A DNA stretch of 64,000 nt from Bacteroidetes bacterium ADurb.Bin145 (GTDB taxonomy: Bacteria > Bacteroidota > Bacteroidia > Bacteroidales > VadinHA17), in NCBI GenBank assembly GCA_002070505.1, contig MWDJ01000002.1, positions 186,001 to 250,000 on the forward strand. The letters are read 5' to 3'. The first letter of the stretch is position 1; each line of letters starts with the position of its first letter. Positions 51,739 to 60,329 of the stretch are shown one piece after another. Below the pieces are notes generated by a model, which searched no databases, was not told the origin of the DNA, and worked only from the letters and a program-made list of their open reading frames with translations. The translations under genes were made by a program, and so were the position numbers.

Positions 51739-52338
51739 ATGTCAAAACTACTGTGGAAACCAGGTACTATGATCTACCCTCTGCCTGCTGTAATGGTCAG
51801 CTGCGGAACAGATCCTTCTGAATACAATATAATAACTGTTTCATGGACAGGCACTATATGTACCGATCCGGCCATGTGTTACATTTCAATCCGGCCTGAG
51901 AGGCACTCATATAATATTATACGTAAAACAGGGGAATTTGTCATTAATCTTACCACAAAACCGCTTGCTCATGCTGCCGACTGGTGCGGTGTGAGATCAG
52001 GCAGCAAGCATAGCAAATTCAAGGAAATGGGATTAACGCCGGAAACCGCCACCAAAATAAAAGCTCCGCTCATTAAAGAGTCTCCGGTGAACATTGAGTG
52101 TGTTGTCAGGGAAGTAAAGGAACTGGGTTCACATCACATGTTCATATCAGAGGTAGTAGCTGTTCATGCCGATACGAGATACTACAATGAGGAGACCGGA
52201 GTATTCAGACTACACGATGCAGAACCTTTGTGCTATGTTCACGGAAAATATTATGAAACCGGAAAACTGATCGGAAAATTTGGTTTTTCAGTTGAAAAGA
52301 AAAAGAAAAAAAGAAAGAAAAATAGTTCTACAGGCTGA
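51739..52338 (+). CDS. flavin reductase-like FMN-binding protein
   Basis: 199 residues from the ATG at 51739; a TTG two codons upstream is less likely. Flavin-reductase-like fold: PLPAVMVSCGTDPSEYNIITV, CYISIRPERHSYNIIRKTGEFVINL (positions about 51-75) and AADWCGVRSGSKHSKF. These are the FMN-binding blocks of the FlaRed/HpaC-like family found in Bacteroidota and archaea. The C-terminus is Lys-rich (KKKKKRKKN-type). Substrate or partner is unknown. It precedes the ABCG fusion gene by 73 bases on the same strand. Confidence 0.87.
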   Translation: MSKLLWKPGTMIYPLPAVMVSCGTDPSEYNIITVSWTGTICTDPAMCYISIRPERHSYNIIRKTGEFVINLTTKPLAHAADWCGVRSGSKHSKFKEMGLTPETATKIKAPLIKESPVNIECVVREVKELGSHHMFISEVVAVHADTRYYNEETGVFRLHDAEPLCYVHGKYYETGKLIGKFGFSVEKKKKKRKKNSSTG

Positions 52339-52411
52339 ATGTAAAGCCTGTTTAATGTTTGTGCGATTATTAAATTTTATAACTTCAGCTCGGAATTAAT
52401 AGGCAACACCA

Positions 52412-55400
52412 ATGAGTGAAAGGATCCTGGAAACACTGATGCAGCTGTTTGCGATCATTGCAAAACCTCTTGCTGACGATCATGAGAGAAGAGGGGTTGT
52501 TGAGGCTTTCCTTAGAAGACTTCTCAATGAGGAACTTGTGAAGGTGTATCTCGCAAAATATGATGCTGCCTATGATGAAGCCAGGAAAAAGCTCGAGAAG
52601 AGCAGTGCTGAGCGACGTGAGGGGGCAATAGCCATAAGGATCCGGAAACTTTGCAAGGAGATTAACGAACAGGGACAGCTTGACCAGGAGCAAAGGATCG
52701 TTGTTGTGATACAGGCCCTTGAATTCTGCAAATCAGGCAATCCTGAAGTGAGTCCTCTTGAACTGGGTTTTATAAGCACACTTGCTGAAGGCCTCAACAT
52801 AACAAGTGAAGAATACGGATACATCGAGCAGTTTGTCCTTAATTCATTCCATAACTTCCCCGATTCCGAGAATTTTCTTCTGATAAACGGTAACCAGGAA
52901 AGTGATCTTAAAGAGGCAAAACATATCTGGAAAGAGCTGCTGAGAGGGCAGATATGGATTCTATTCGTTCCCTCAGTAAAACTTTACTTCCTGAGATATA
53001 CGGGTTCCGGTGAACTCTCAATGAATGGACAACTACTGCAGGAAGATAAGGTCTATCCTCTAAGTTCAGGATCATCGGTAAAGGGATATAAGATCAAACC
53101 AATATATTACTGGGATGTGACAATGCAATTCCTAAAGGAGGAATTTGAATCATCAAGGGTGGTATATGAGGTTAACAATATTGAGTATCGTTTCAAAACG
53201 GGACAGGTAGGCATCCACCATATGAGCTTCAGGGAAGAATCCGGAAGGATGGTTGGGATAATGGGCGCAAGCGGTGCCGGTAAGTCTACCCTGCTGAGTG
53301 TCCTCAACGGTATTAATCCTCCCAACGATGGGGAAGTTCTCATAAACGGCATAAGCATCCATAAGGAAAAGGAAAAAATCAAAGGTCTTATAGGGTATGT
53401 CTCACAGGATGACCTTCTTATCGAAGAGCTGACTGTATTTGAAAATCTCTATTACAACGCCAAGCTCTGTTTCGGGAATATCTCGGACAGGGAAATAATC
53501 AATAAGGTTGATAACGTACTGAAAAACCTGGGTTTGTATGAGATCCGCGATATGAAAGTCGGGACACCCCTTAACAAGGCTATCAGCGGCGGCCAGAGAA
53601 AAAGGCTTAATATTTCACTGGAACTGATCCGTGAACCGGCTATAATGTTCCTTGATGAACCTACTTCAGGGCTTTCATCGCGTGACTCTGAAAATATTCT
53701 CGACCTTTTAAAGGATCTTACGCGTAAAGGTAAGCTTCTTTTTATAGTGATACATCAGCCTTCTTCTGACATCTTCAAGATGTTTGATAAGCTTATAATA
53801 CTTGACACGGGCGGTTACCTGATATACAACGGAAATCCTATTGAATCGATTGAATATTTCAAGAGAAAGATTGAACAGGCTAATTATAACGAAAGTGAAT
53901 GTTATGTCTGCGGTAACGTTAATCCTGAACAGATATTTAATATTGTAGAGACACGTGTCTTTACTGAAAGCGGAAAACCTACCGATACAAGGAGAATATC
54001 TCCGGCTGACTGGAGTAATCATTACAAAGCTGAAAAGAAAGAAGACTATATTGAACCAGGAGGAGCTTTGCCTGAGATCAATTTCAGGTCTCCGGGGATG
54101 CTCAGGCAGCTTATCATTTTCATCAAACGCGATCTCCTCTCCAAACTGTCTGACGTGCAATATCTTCTTATTACACTTCTTGAAGCACCCATCCTGGCGG
54201 CAGCGCTTTCCTTTCTTATCCGGTATTTCGATGAAAGCGTCTCCGCTCCAAAATACACCCTCTATGAGAACAGTAATCTTCCGGTTTATATTTTCATGTC
54301 TGTGATCATAGCAATATTCATGGGGCTTACTGTCAGTGCTGAAGAGATCATTAAAGACAGGAAAATACTTAAAAGGGAGGCCTTCCTGAACCTGAGCTGG
54401 AACAGTTACCTTGTATCAAAAGTCTTCGTTCAGCTTGGTATCTCAGCTATCCAGGCACTCACCTTTGTATTGATAGGTAATACGATAATAGGTATAAAAG
54501 GGATGTTCTTTCAGTACTGGCTTGTACTGTTTTCCTGCTGGGCAGGTGCCAACCTGATGGGACTAATAATCTCCGACAGCTTTAAAGCTGTTGTAACAAT
54601 ATATATCCTGATACCATTCCTTGTTATCCCGCAGATTATTCTAAGTGGTATAATGGTAAAATTCGAAAAACTCAATCCAAATCTTTCATCACCTGTATCT
54701 ATACCGGTATATGGTGAGCTATTATCAGCCAGATGGGGCTATGAAGCACTGTCCGTGAAACAATTCAAAGATAACAGGTATGAGCGGCAGTTCTATGTTT
54801 ATGATAAGGCAATGAGTCTTGCAAAATATAAGAAAGACTACTGGTATATAGAGGTTAAGGGTAACCTGGAAGAAATCCAGACTGATCTTAACAATAATAC
54901 AAGAAGTAAGGATTTCGATAACAAGCTAAGGGTAGTATATAACGAATTCCGGAAGGATGCTATTAACTATCCTTCACTGAAATTTGATAAATATGAGCTG
55001 CTTACTCCTGAACAGGTGACTCCTGAAATAATTACGGAAGCACTTGCCCGGCTTGAGGTTGAACGGAAATATTTTGTTGCCTATTCAAATAATGCCAAAA
55101 ACAAGAAAGATGCGTTACTGACAAAGCTCCAGGAGACGGATAACAAGGCGTTTCTGAAGCTACGTGATGATTATGCCAATGAATCACTTGAGGAGTTTGT
55201 TACAAACAAAAATGAGACAGAAAAGATAATCGAATTCAAAGGAGAGCTGGTTCAGAAACTTGATCCCATATACATGGATCCCAAATACCCCTTCATAAAA
55301 GCTCACTTCTACTCTCCGGTGAAATGGTTGTTCGGAAGGCAGATGGACACATATGTAGTTAATATAATAGTATTGTGGTTCATGTCATTGATGTTTTATT

Positions 55401-55483
55401 TTATTCTTTATTTCAGGCTTCTCAAGAAAGTGCTTGATTCCGGAGAGACCGCCTTCGGGAAGAAATCGAGGTTAAGCGAGTAG
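52412..55483 (+). CDS. ABCG-type ABC transporter with N-terminal TerB-like domain
   Basis: 1023 residues. A helical TerB-like domain (about 1-140) and a beta-rich FHA-like segment (about 150-235) precede an ABC ATPase: Walker A GASGAGKST (285-293), signature SGGQRKRLNI, Walker B IMFLDEPTSGLSSRDS. The ABC-2 type permease follows (membrane helices about 585-780 and a last helix about 985-1010). Between them lies a 190-residue soluble, charged helical insert (about 800-980) that probably projects from the membrane. ABCG half-transporters dimerise. The unusual part is the TerB plus FHA-like front end, suggesting regulation by stress or phosphopeptides. Substrate unknown. Confidence 0.85.
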   Translation: MSERILETLMQLFAIIAKPLADDHERRGVVEAFLRRLLNEELVKVYLAKYDAAYDEARKKLEKSSAERREGAIAIRIRKLCKEINEQGQLDQEQRIVVVIQALEFCKSGNPEVSPLELGFISTLAEGLNITSEEYGYIEQFVLNSFHNFPDSENFLLINGNQESDLKEAKHIWKELLRGQIWILFVPSVKLYFLRYTGSGELSMNGQLLQEDKVYPLSSGSSVKGYKIKPIYYWDVTMQFLKEEFESSRVVYEVNNIEYRFKTGQVGIHHMSFREESGRMVGIMGASGAGKSTLLSVLNGINPPNDGEVLINGISIHKEKEKIKGLIGYVSQDDLLIEELTVFENLYYNAKLCFGNISDREIINKVDNVLKNLGLYEIRDMKVGTPLNKAISGGQRKRLNISLELIREPAIMFLDEPTSGLSSRDSENILDLLKDLTRKGKLLFIVIHQPSSDIFKMFDKLIILDTGGYLIYNGNPIESIEYFKRKIEQANYNESECYVCGNVNPEQIFNIVETRVFTESGKPTDTRRISPADWSNHYKAEKKEDYIEPGGALPEINFRSPGMLRQLIIFIKRDLLSKLSDVQYLLITLLEAPILAAALSFLIRYFDESVSAPKYTLYENSNLPVYIFMSVIIAIFMGLTVSAEEIIKDRKILKREAFLNLSWNSYLVSKVFVQLGISAIQALTFVLIGNTIIGIKGMFFQYWLVLFSCWAGANLMGLIISDSFKAVVTIYILIPFLVIPQIILSGIMVKFEKLNPNLSSPVSIPVYGELLSARWGYEALSVKQFKDNRYERQFYVYDKAMSLAKYKKDYWYIEVKGNLEEIQTDLNNNTRSKDFDNKLRVVYNEFRKDAINYPSLKFDKYELLTPEQVTPEIITEALARLEVERKYFVAYSNNAKNKKDALLTKLQETDNKAFLKLRDDYANESLEEFVTNKNETEKIIEFKGELVQKLDPIYMDPKYPFIKAHFYSPVKWLFGRQMDTYVVNIIVLWFMSLMFYFILYFRLLKKVLDSGETAFGKKSRLSE

Positions 55484-55492
55484 AAAAAACTA

Positions 55493-55523
55493 AGGGTGTC
55501 TTTGTGAGACACCCTCCTTTTTA
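55493..55523 (+). terminator. Rho-independent terminator after the ABCG fusion gene
   Basis: Stem AGGGTGTC / GACACCCT with a 7-nt loop, extendable by two pairs, followed by CCTTTTTA. It lies 9 bases after the stop. Confidence 0.82.
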
Positions 55524-55563
55524 GTTACTGGATTACCGATCAGAAAATTGCCAGGAGACTAGT

Positions 55564-55944
55564 TTATTCAACGATCTCTATCATTTTAAAGGGAACCCTG
55601 ATAATGGATTCATAATCTTCACCGGCTTCCAGCATATCTTCATCATCTTCCTCATAATACCAGTTGACCTCGACTTCATTCTTTGCCTTATGGATAGCTT
55701 CAAGCTTCTTGAATACATCCAGAATGCATTTTGAGGAGCTTGTGTTGAAATATTCAAGCCTTATATTTACGACAGTTTTGTTAAGAGGTGTTTCTTTATA
55801 ACCGTCCAGCCAGTCAACGATAGGTTTGTAAAACTCTACTGAGTTTTCCGGGATTGAACGTCCCTTGATTTCAAATATACCTTCTGCAGCATCAAATCTG
55901 ACAGTCGGGGTTTTTGGTGTTCCTTCAATGATGATCGGTTCCAT
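55564..55944 (-). CDS. siaC: SiaC-family regulatory phosphoprotein (DUF1987)
   Basis: 126 residues. Opens with IEGTPKTPTVRFDA and has the conserved EYFNTSSSKCILDVF segment with Thr68, the same position as the phosphothreonine of Pseudomonas SiaC as I recall. In Pseudomonas the SiaB kinase phosphorylates SiaC and thereby releases the diguanylate cyclase SiaD. No SiaD or SiaA phosphatase is present in this window, and c-di-GMP signalling is weak in Bacteroidota, so the effector here is likely different. It follows siaB by 38 bases. Confidence 0.85.
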   Translation of the reverse strand: MEPIIIEGTPKTPTVRFDAAEGIFEIKGRSIPENSVEFYKPIVDWLDGYKETPLNKTVVNIRLEYFNTSSSKCILDVFKKLEAIHKAKNEVEVNWYYEEDDEDMLEAGEDYESIIRVPFKMIEIVE

Positions 55945-55982
55945 CTTATAAAGTTTTTTTGGTTTATCTGATTTATCTTTAA

Positions 55983-56540
55983 TTAATTGTCCTCATTTAC
56001 TAAAATATCCAGATAGAAAAATGAATATTTATCGTTATATTCTTTAAATGTATATTCGAGTTTGTTACCTGTTTTTCTTGCTATATCCACAAGCCCGAGT
56101 CCCCCTCCTCCCTTGGCAGAGATCCTCTGGTGATTGAGAATGAACTTATAAAGTTCTTTTATCTCTTCATGGCTTGAACGATTGATCTTTTTGATCTTTT
56201 CCTCAAGTCTTTCAACATTATCGGCCTTAACAAAGTTCCCTGTGATAATCTTATAACCCCTGTCGACCTTCTGAACTATAAGCATTCCGAATTTTTCAGA
56301 AGTCTGATCCTCAAAATCATCAGGTACCTTGTCAACATGGTGGTAAAGGTTCTGAAGGCTTTCGACCAATACGTTATAGACTTTTTTCCTGAGTCTTGAC
56401 TGGTCATTTACCTGAATCATCTTATCCTCAACCGTATCAAGTATATGATTGATAACATCAGAATCAACATTACCTTTATAAAAAAGAATAATGTTATTCT
56501 TTAACTGGTCCGGTAAATAACTCTCTATATTAAAGCCCAT
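55983..56540 (-). CDS. siaB: SiaB-family protein kinase
   Basis: 185 residues. GHKL-type ATPase fold in short form: N-box like VLVESLQNLYHHV (Glu and Asn), and a Gly-rich lid GGGGLGLVDIARK. Matches the SiaB/DUF6272 group of Ser/Thr kinases that phosphorylate SiaC. A strong promoter pair lies upstream. The siaB-siaC pair is complete; the opposing PP2C phosphatase SiaA is not nearby. Confidence 0.84.
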   Translation of the reverse strand: MGFNIESYLPDQLKNNIILFYKGNVDSDVINHILDTVEDKMIQVNDQSRLRKKVYNVLVESLQNLYHHVDKVPDDFEDQTSEKFGMLIVQKVDRGYKIITGNFVKADNVERLEEKIKKINRSSHEEIKELYKFILNHQRISAKGGGGLGLVDIARKTGNKLEYTFKEYNDKYSFFYLDILVNEDN

Positions 56541-56577
56541 TTAAGCTTCCAGTTGGATATGGAATTTTTTACGATAA

Positions 56578-56607
56578 CAAATATAATAAAAATATGAAGT
56601 TAGCAAA
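56578..56607 (-). promoter_or_regulatory. promoter of the siaB-siaC operon
   Basis: Minus strand: TTTG at 56607-56604, 18-base spacer, TATATTTG at 56585-56578. Both boxes match the Bacteroidota consensus exactly, the best promoter in the window. It lies 38 bases before the siaB ATG. Confidence 0.65.
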
Positions 56608-56701
56608 TTTTAACTTTTCCACATACCGGTTCTTGGAAAATTGCGCCATTTTTTGATAAATCAGCTAAATTATGATGATGAACGGCATTTTCAGAAAGAT
56701 G

Positions 56702-57853
56702 TCAGGCGACATTGTCCTTTCGTGAACCCTGAAACATCTCATATCCTGCTAATATACATTCAATTGAACCGTTGAAAAGTTTATATTTCAGGCTGGCTTT
56801 AAGCCCAATTCCGTTAAGGTATTCTTTACCTGAAGTTATTATCCATGCTTTATGTCCATGGAAATTATGTTTGAGCGTCGATCCGATACTCTTGTACAGG
56901 TCCGTCAGTTCTTCGACCTCCAGCCTCTGTCCGTAAGGAGGATTAAATACCAGGAAACCTTCATTATCCAAAGGCTTTAAGTACTTAAAATCAGCCACTT
57001 CAAAAGAGATCACACCCTTCAGTCCTGCCTTTTCTGCATTTATTACAGCCTGCTTTATTGCTTCCCCTGAGATATCCGATCCTGCAATCCTTGATTGTGA
57101 TCTAAGTATCTTTCCATCGTATTCCTTCCTTACTTTATTGAAAAGCTTCTCATCAAAGTCTTTCCATCTGGTGAATCCGAAAAAGCTTCTGAAGATCCCC
57201 GGAGGTACATTGTTTGCCATCAGTCCGGCTTCAATTGGTATGGTTCCGGAGCCACACATAGGATCAAGAAGTGGAGTGGAGACATCCCAGCCGGAGAGCA
57301 TAAGTATGCCTGCTGCAAGAACTTCATTGAGAGGAGCTTTCCCCTGCTCAACTCTGTACCCGCGCTTGTACAGAGGGATCACTGATGAGTCAAGCGACAG
57401 TGAAACCCTGTTCCCGCTTATATGCACATTAATCAGCAGGTCAGGATTACCCGTATCCACATTTGGTCTTCTGCCTGTTCTGTTCCTTAAATGATCTGCA
57501 ATTGCATCCTTTACTACCAGTCCGGGATAGGCATTATGGCTGAATATTTTTGAGTTGACCACGGGTGCTATTGAAAAAGTCATTTCAGCATCAATCACTT
57601 CTGACCAGTTTACCTCATATGATCTTCTGTAGAGATCCTCCCTGGAGGATATATTGAATCCTGCCACAGGCATCAGTACAGAGAGAGCCGTGCGTAAACA
57701 ATAGTTAGCCCTGTATAGAAGCTCTTTGTTGCCAGTGAACATTACTGCACGGTTTGCCGGCTCTACATCTGAAGCACCCAGCTCTCTGAGTTCAGCAGCA
57801 AGGACATTCTCAAGACCATAAAGGGTCTTTGCCACAAATTTAATTGTACCCAT
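56702..57853 (-). CDS. THUMP-domain class I RNA methyltransferase (RlmL N-terminal type)
   Basis: 383 residues from the ATG at 57853; a TTG three codons upstream (57862) is the other start. THUMP domain at about 45-150 (RNA binding), then a Rossmann methyltransferase with DPMCGSGTIPIEAGLMA (SAM motif I) and FNPPYGQRL (NPPY, base-flipping N2-methylguanine type). This matches the N-terminal half of RlmKL, which methylates G2445 of 23S rRNA; the RlmK half is absent. A TAnnTTTG box (plus-strand CAAAGTTA, 57860-57867) sits right at the start, implying an almost leaderless message if real. Confidence 0.88.
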   Translation of the reverse strand: MGTIKFVAKTLYGLENVLAAELRELGASDVEPANRAVMFTGNKELLYRANYCLRTALSVLMPVAGFNISSREDLYRRSYEVNWSEVIDAEMTFSIAPVVNSKIFSHNAYPGLVVKDAIADHLRNRTGRRPNVDTGNPDLLINVHISGNRVSLSLDSSVIPLYKRGYRVEQGKAPLNEVLAAGILMLSGWDVSTPLLDPMCGSGTIPIEAGLMANNVPPGIFRSFFGFTRWKDFDEKLFNKVRKEYDGKILRSQSRIAGSDISGEAIKQAVINAEKAGLKGVISFEVADFKYLKPLDNEGFLVFNPPYGQRLEVEELTDLYKSIGSTLKHNFHGHKAWIITSGKEYLNGIGLKASLKYKLFNGSIECILAGYEMFQGSRKDNVA

Positions 57854-57979
57854 GACTGTCAAAGTTAATTATTTGAGCTGATAAACTGTTTTTTTGCCTG
57901 ATCCTCTATGAGAAAATAAAACATGTTGCTATTTTTAGCGTTTTAAAACAGGTAGTGTAATAAATTAATTTTTAATATA

Positions 57980-58405
57980 ATGAAGAAGCTGAATCTTTAC
58001 CCGGTTGTTTTCCTTTCTCTTATCCTTCTGACTTTCACTTCGTGTGAAAAAGATAAGCCTCTGGCTGAGGCTATAATCGGCACCTGGGAAATACAGGACA
58101 GGACGGTTGTTGTTTATGAAAACGGCATTAAAAAGGAATCTCATACTGAATATCTGGAAGCCGATGAGATGGTTTTCCAGTTTGTTTCTGGCGGCACGGG
58201 AATATATTATGAATATACCAGCAATCATGTTTTTAACTGGGCTCTGGCCAATGCAACACTTGTTATCAGTAATCTTTTTGAAGAAGATCTGCAGGCTGAA
58301 TTAACAATAGATGGTGATGTGATGATATTATCATATGATGAGACTAACAGCCAACAGCCATCTGTCAAATATGAATACTATTTTACGGGGTACAGGGTTA
58401 ATTAA
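57980..58405 (+). CDS. lipocalin-like lipoprotein
   Basis: 141 residues, lipobox LTFTSC (Cys22). IIGTWEIQDRTVVVYENGIK (positions about 32-51) is the usual first strand of lipocalin-like/DUF5004 lipoproteins of Bacteroidota, with the GTW signature. Eight or so beta-strands follow, ending YEYYFTGYRV. It probably binds a small hydrophobic ligand or acts as a surface lipoprotein; ligand unknown. Its stop is 3 bases from the stop of the convergent S41 protease gene. Confidence 0.7.
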   Translation: MKKLNLYPVVFLSLILLTFTSCEKDKPLAEAIIGTWEIQDRTVVVYENGIKKESHTEYLEADEMVFQFVSGGTGIYYEYTSNHVFNWALANATLVISNLFEEDLQAELTIDGDVMILSYDETNSQQPSVKYEYYFTGYRVN

Positions 58406-58408
58406 TAG

Positions 58409-60037
58409 TTAAAGAGTCCCTTCCGCAAGTTCACCAGATCTATTCCGCAGAATACGGTTATAGGTTCCTGCATCTGAGATAACCTCAAGGGCTTTATCTA
58501 TGACAGGATCTTTTTCGTTAATTATCCGGTAATACTCGTTAACCTGCCATATATTGCTTGCAACCAATGCCTTCAATATAAGCAGCATCTCTTCTTTTGA
58601 TCTGTTGAATTGATTTTCAACATATTTTACACCCAACTCCTCTCCTTTTTTTATGAATTCGTTCACTTCTGCGGAAGTGAATTGAAAACCTTCCTTGAAT
58701 TCATCGAAAGAGGTATAACGGGAAGTTATTTTTGCTCTGTTCCTGTCGGTATATTCAAGAACAAATGAACGGAAAACATCTCTCCTTACAAGTGACCTGT
58801 AATAATCTGAATAATTTGCTGTATCGGCAGCCATAAACACATCAGGCATGATCCCTCCTCCGCCGTATACTGTTCTGCCGTTAACGAGAGTCCTGAATTT
58901 CAGTGAATCAGGCATATGGATGCTATCGGCAGAAATCATTTCCCCGTCGGAGTATCTTTTGTAAAAGGCACTCATATACTTATCATAACCTTCATTATAA
59001 GGAGACTGTATTGATCTGCCTGTAGGAGTGTAATATCTTGCGATTGTCAGGCGGATCATTGAACCGTCAGTCAGATAGAACGGGTTCTGTACAAGTCCTT
59101 TGCCAAAAGTGCGCCGGCCTATTATTACACCCCTGTCCCAATCCTGTATTGCGCCGGCAAATATCTCGGTGGCTGAAGCTGAACCTTCATCGGTAAGGAC
59201 CACAACTCTCGCTGATGAGAGATCGCCTGATCCTGCAGACTTGTAATCTTTTCTCGGGTATTTTCGTCCGATGAGATAAACAAGCAGGTTCTTATCCCTG
59301 AAGAAATGATTAGCCAGGTCTGTCGCAGCTGCCATATAACCGCCCCCGTTGTTTCTCAGATCAATCACCAGGTTTTTCATATTCTTCTGCTTCAGCTGAG
59401 CAACTGCATCCCTGAATTCCTTGTCGGTCGTTGCGGCAAACTTGTTTAGCTTCACATAACCCGTTTCCTTATCAAGCATATAAGCTGCATCAAGGCTGTT
59501 AATGGGTATTTTATCGCGTACAATAGTGTAATCTAGAATATTTCTGACACCTTTTCTGAAGACACCAATATTGACGACTGTTCCCTTAGGTCCCATAAGT
59601 CTGTTTCTGACACCGGTTGTCGTTATCCTGATACCTGAGACTTTTTCGCCGTTTATAGTGACTATCCTGTCTCCTGGAAGAAGGCCCACTTTCTCAGACG
59701 GCCCGCCCGGTATTGGTTCAATAACGATTATAGTATCGCGGAGTAAATTGAAGGAAATACCTATTCCCTCAAAATTACCAAGAAGCGGCTGGTTAGCTTC
59801 CTTAACTTCTTCGGCAGATATATATGTAGAATGAGGATCCAGATCTCTAAGCATATCAATTATAACCTTCTCAGTTATTTTGCTCAGGTTTGTCGAATCG
59901 ACGTAAAAATCTTCGATCAGATTAAGCGTCCTGCCAAACTTAATCGTTTCATTCGTCAAAGTCTGCCCTGATACATATTGACTTCCTGACAAGAATATCA
60001 ATATAAAAGCGACTGCCAGAATTTTCCTGATTATCAT
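58409..60037 (-). CDS. S41 C-terminal-processing peptidase with PDZ domain
   Basis: 542 residues with a signal peptide (ends YVSGQ). A helical cap (about 30-85), a PDZ domain (about 85-170, with GIGISF and PGDRIVTINGEKVSG), and the S41 protease core: GYVKLNKFAATTDKEF, DLRNNGGGYM, the catalytic Ser in DEGSASATEIF (about 286), and the Lys in TFGKGLVQNPF (about 313). The CtpA/Prc-type dyad is therefore complete. The C-terminal 140 residues form a helical extension. It cleaves C-terminal tails of periplasmic or envelope proteins. Confidence 0.93.
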   Translation of the reverse strand: MIIRKILAVAFILIFLSGSQYVSGQTLTNETIKFGRTLNLIEDFYVDSTNLSKITEKVIIDMLRDLDPHSTYISAEEVKEANQPLLGNFEGIGISFNLLRDTIIVIEPIPGGPSEKVGLLPGDRIVTINGEKVSGIRITTTGVRNRLMGPKGTVVNIGVFRKGVRNILDYTIVRDKIPINSLDAAYMLDKETGYVKLNKFAATTDKEFRDAVAQLKQKNMKNLVIDLRNNGGGYMAAATDLANHFFRDKNLLVYLIGRKYPRKDYKSAGSGDLSSARVVVLTDEGSASATEIFAGAIQDWDRGVIIGRRTFGKGLVQNPFYLTDGSMIRLTIARYYTPTGRSIQSPYNEGYDKYMSAFYKRYSDGEMISADSIHMPDSLKFRTLVNGRTVYGGGGIMPDVFMAADTANYSDYYRSLVRRDVFRSFVLEYTDRNRAKITSRYTSFDEFKEGFQFTSAEVNEFIKKGEELGVKYVENQFNRSKEEMLLILKALVASNIWQVNEYYRIINEKDPVIDKALEVISDAGTYNRILRNRSGELAEGTL

Positions 60038-60329
60038 GATTATGTTTCCTCTCTTTCTATGTATTGTTCATTGTTAAATGGCCTTGATTTTCTTCGTTTA
60101 CCCCGGCCCCAAGGGGAGCGAAGAACCGATCCCGACTTGTCGGGAGAGCTCGACGAAGTCAAAATCAACTTACTCCCCCCTCGCCTTCGCGTAGCCGCTT
60201 CGGCGGAGCAAGGTTGGGGTTGGGGTAGATGTATTGATTTTCAAGCGTTTTGTAATTCATTATGTAATATTACCGATAGTCAAATAACTTATTATATACC
60301 TGTTACAACAATTTTCGTGCCCTAAGGTT
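60038..60329. other. guaA-ctp intergenic region with repeat copy E2 and a UUCG hairpin
   Basis: 292 bases. Besides copy E2 it holds a CCGC-TTCG-GCGG tetraloop hairpin (60195-60206) and a G-rich GGTTGGGGTTGGGG tract. A 14-base block near its right end (TTGATTTTCAAGCG) recurs inverted at about 8960 inside the MITE-like segment. No gene is seen. Confidence 0.5.
60121..60169 (+). repeat. 49-bp dispersed hairpin repeat, copy E2
   Basis: Core TCCCGACTTGTCGGGA forms a perfect 7-bp stem. 42 of 49 bases match copy E1 at 9127-9175, with compensatory changes in the stem. Confidence 0.68.

Noticed and set aside
53708..54160. 150-codon leftward frame inside the ABCG gene
   Set aside because: Antisense shadow; the sense gene has complete ABC motifs across this region.
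60170..60235. Small structured RNA at the UUCG hairpin
   Set aside because: Only one short stem is convincing; the rest looks like degenerate repeat sequence, and there is no promoter.
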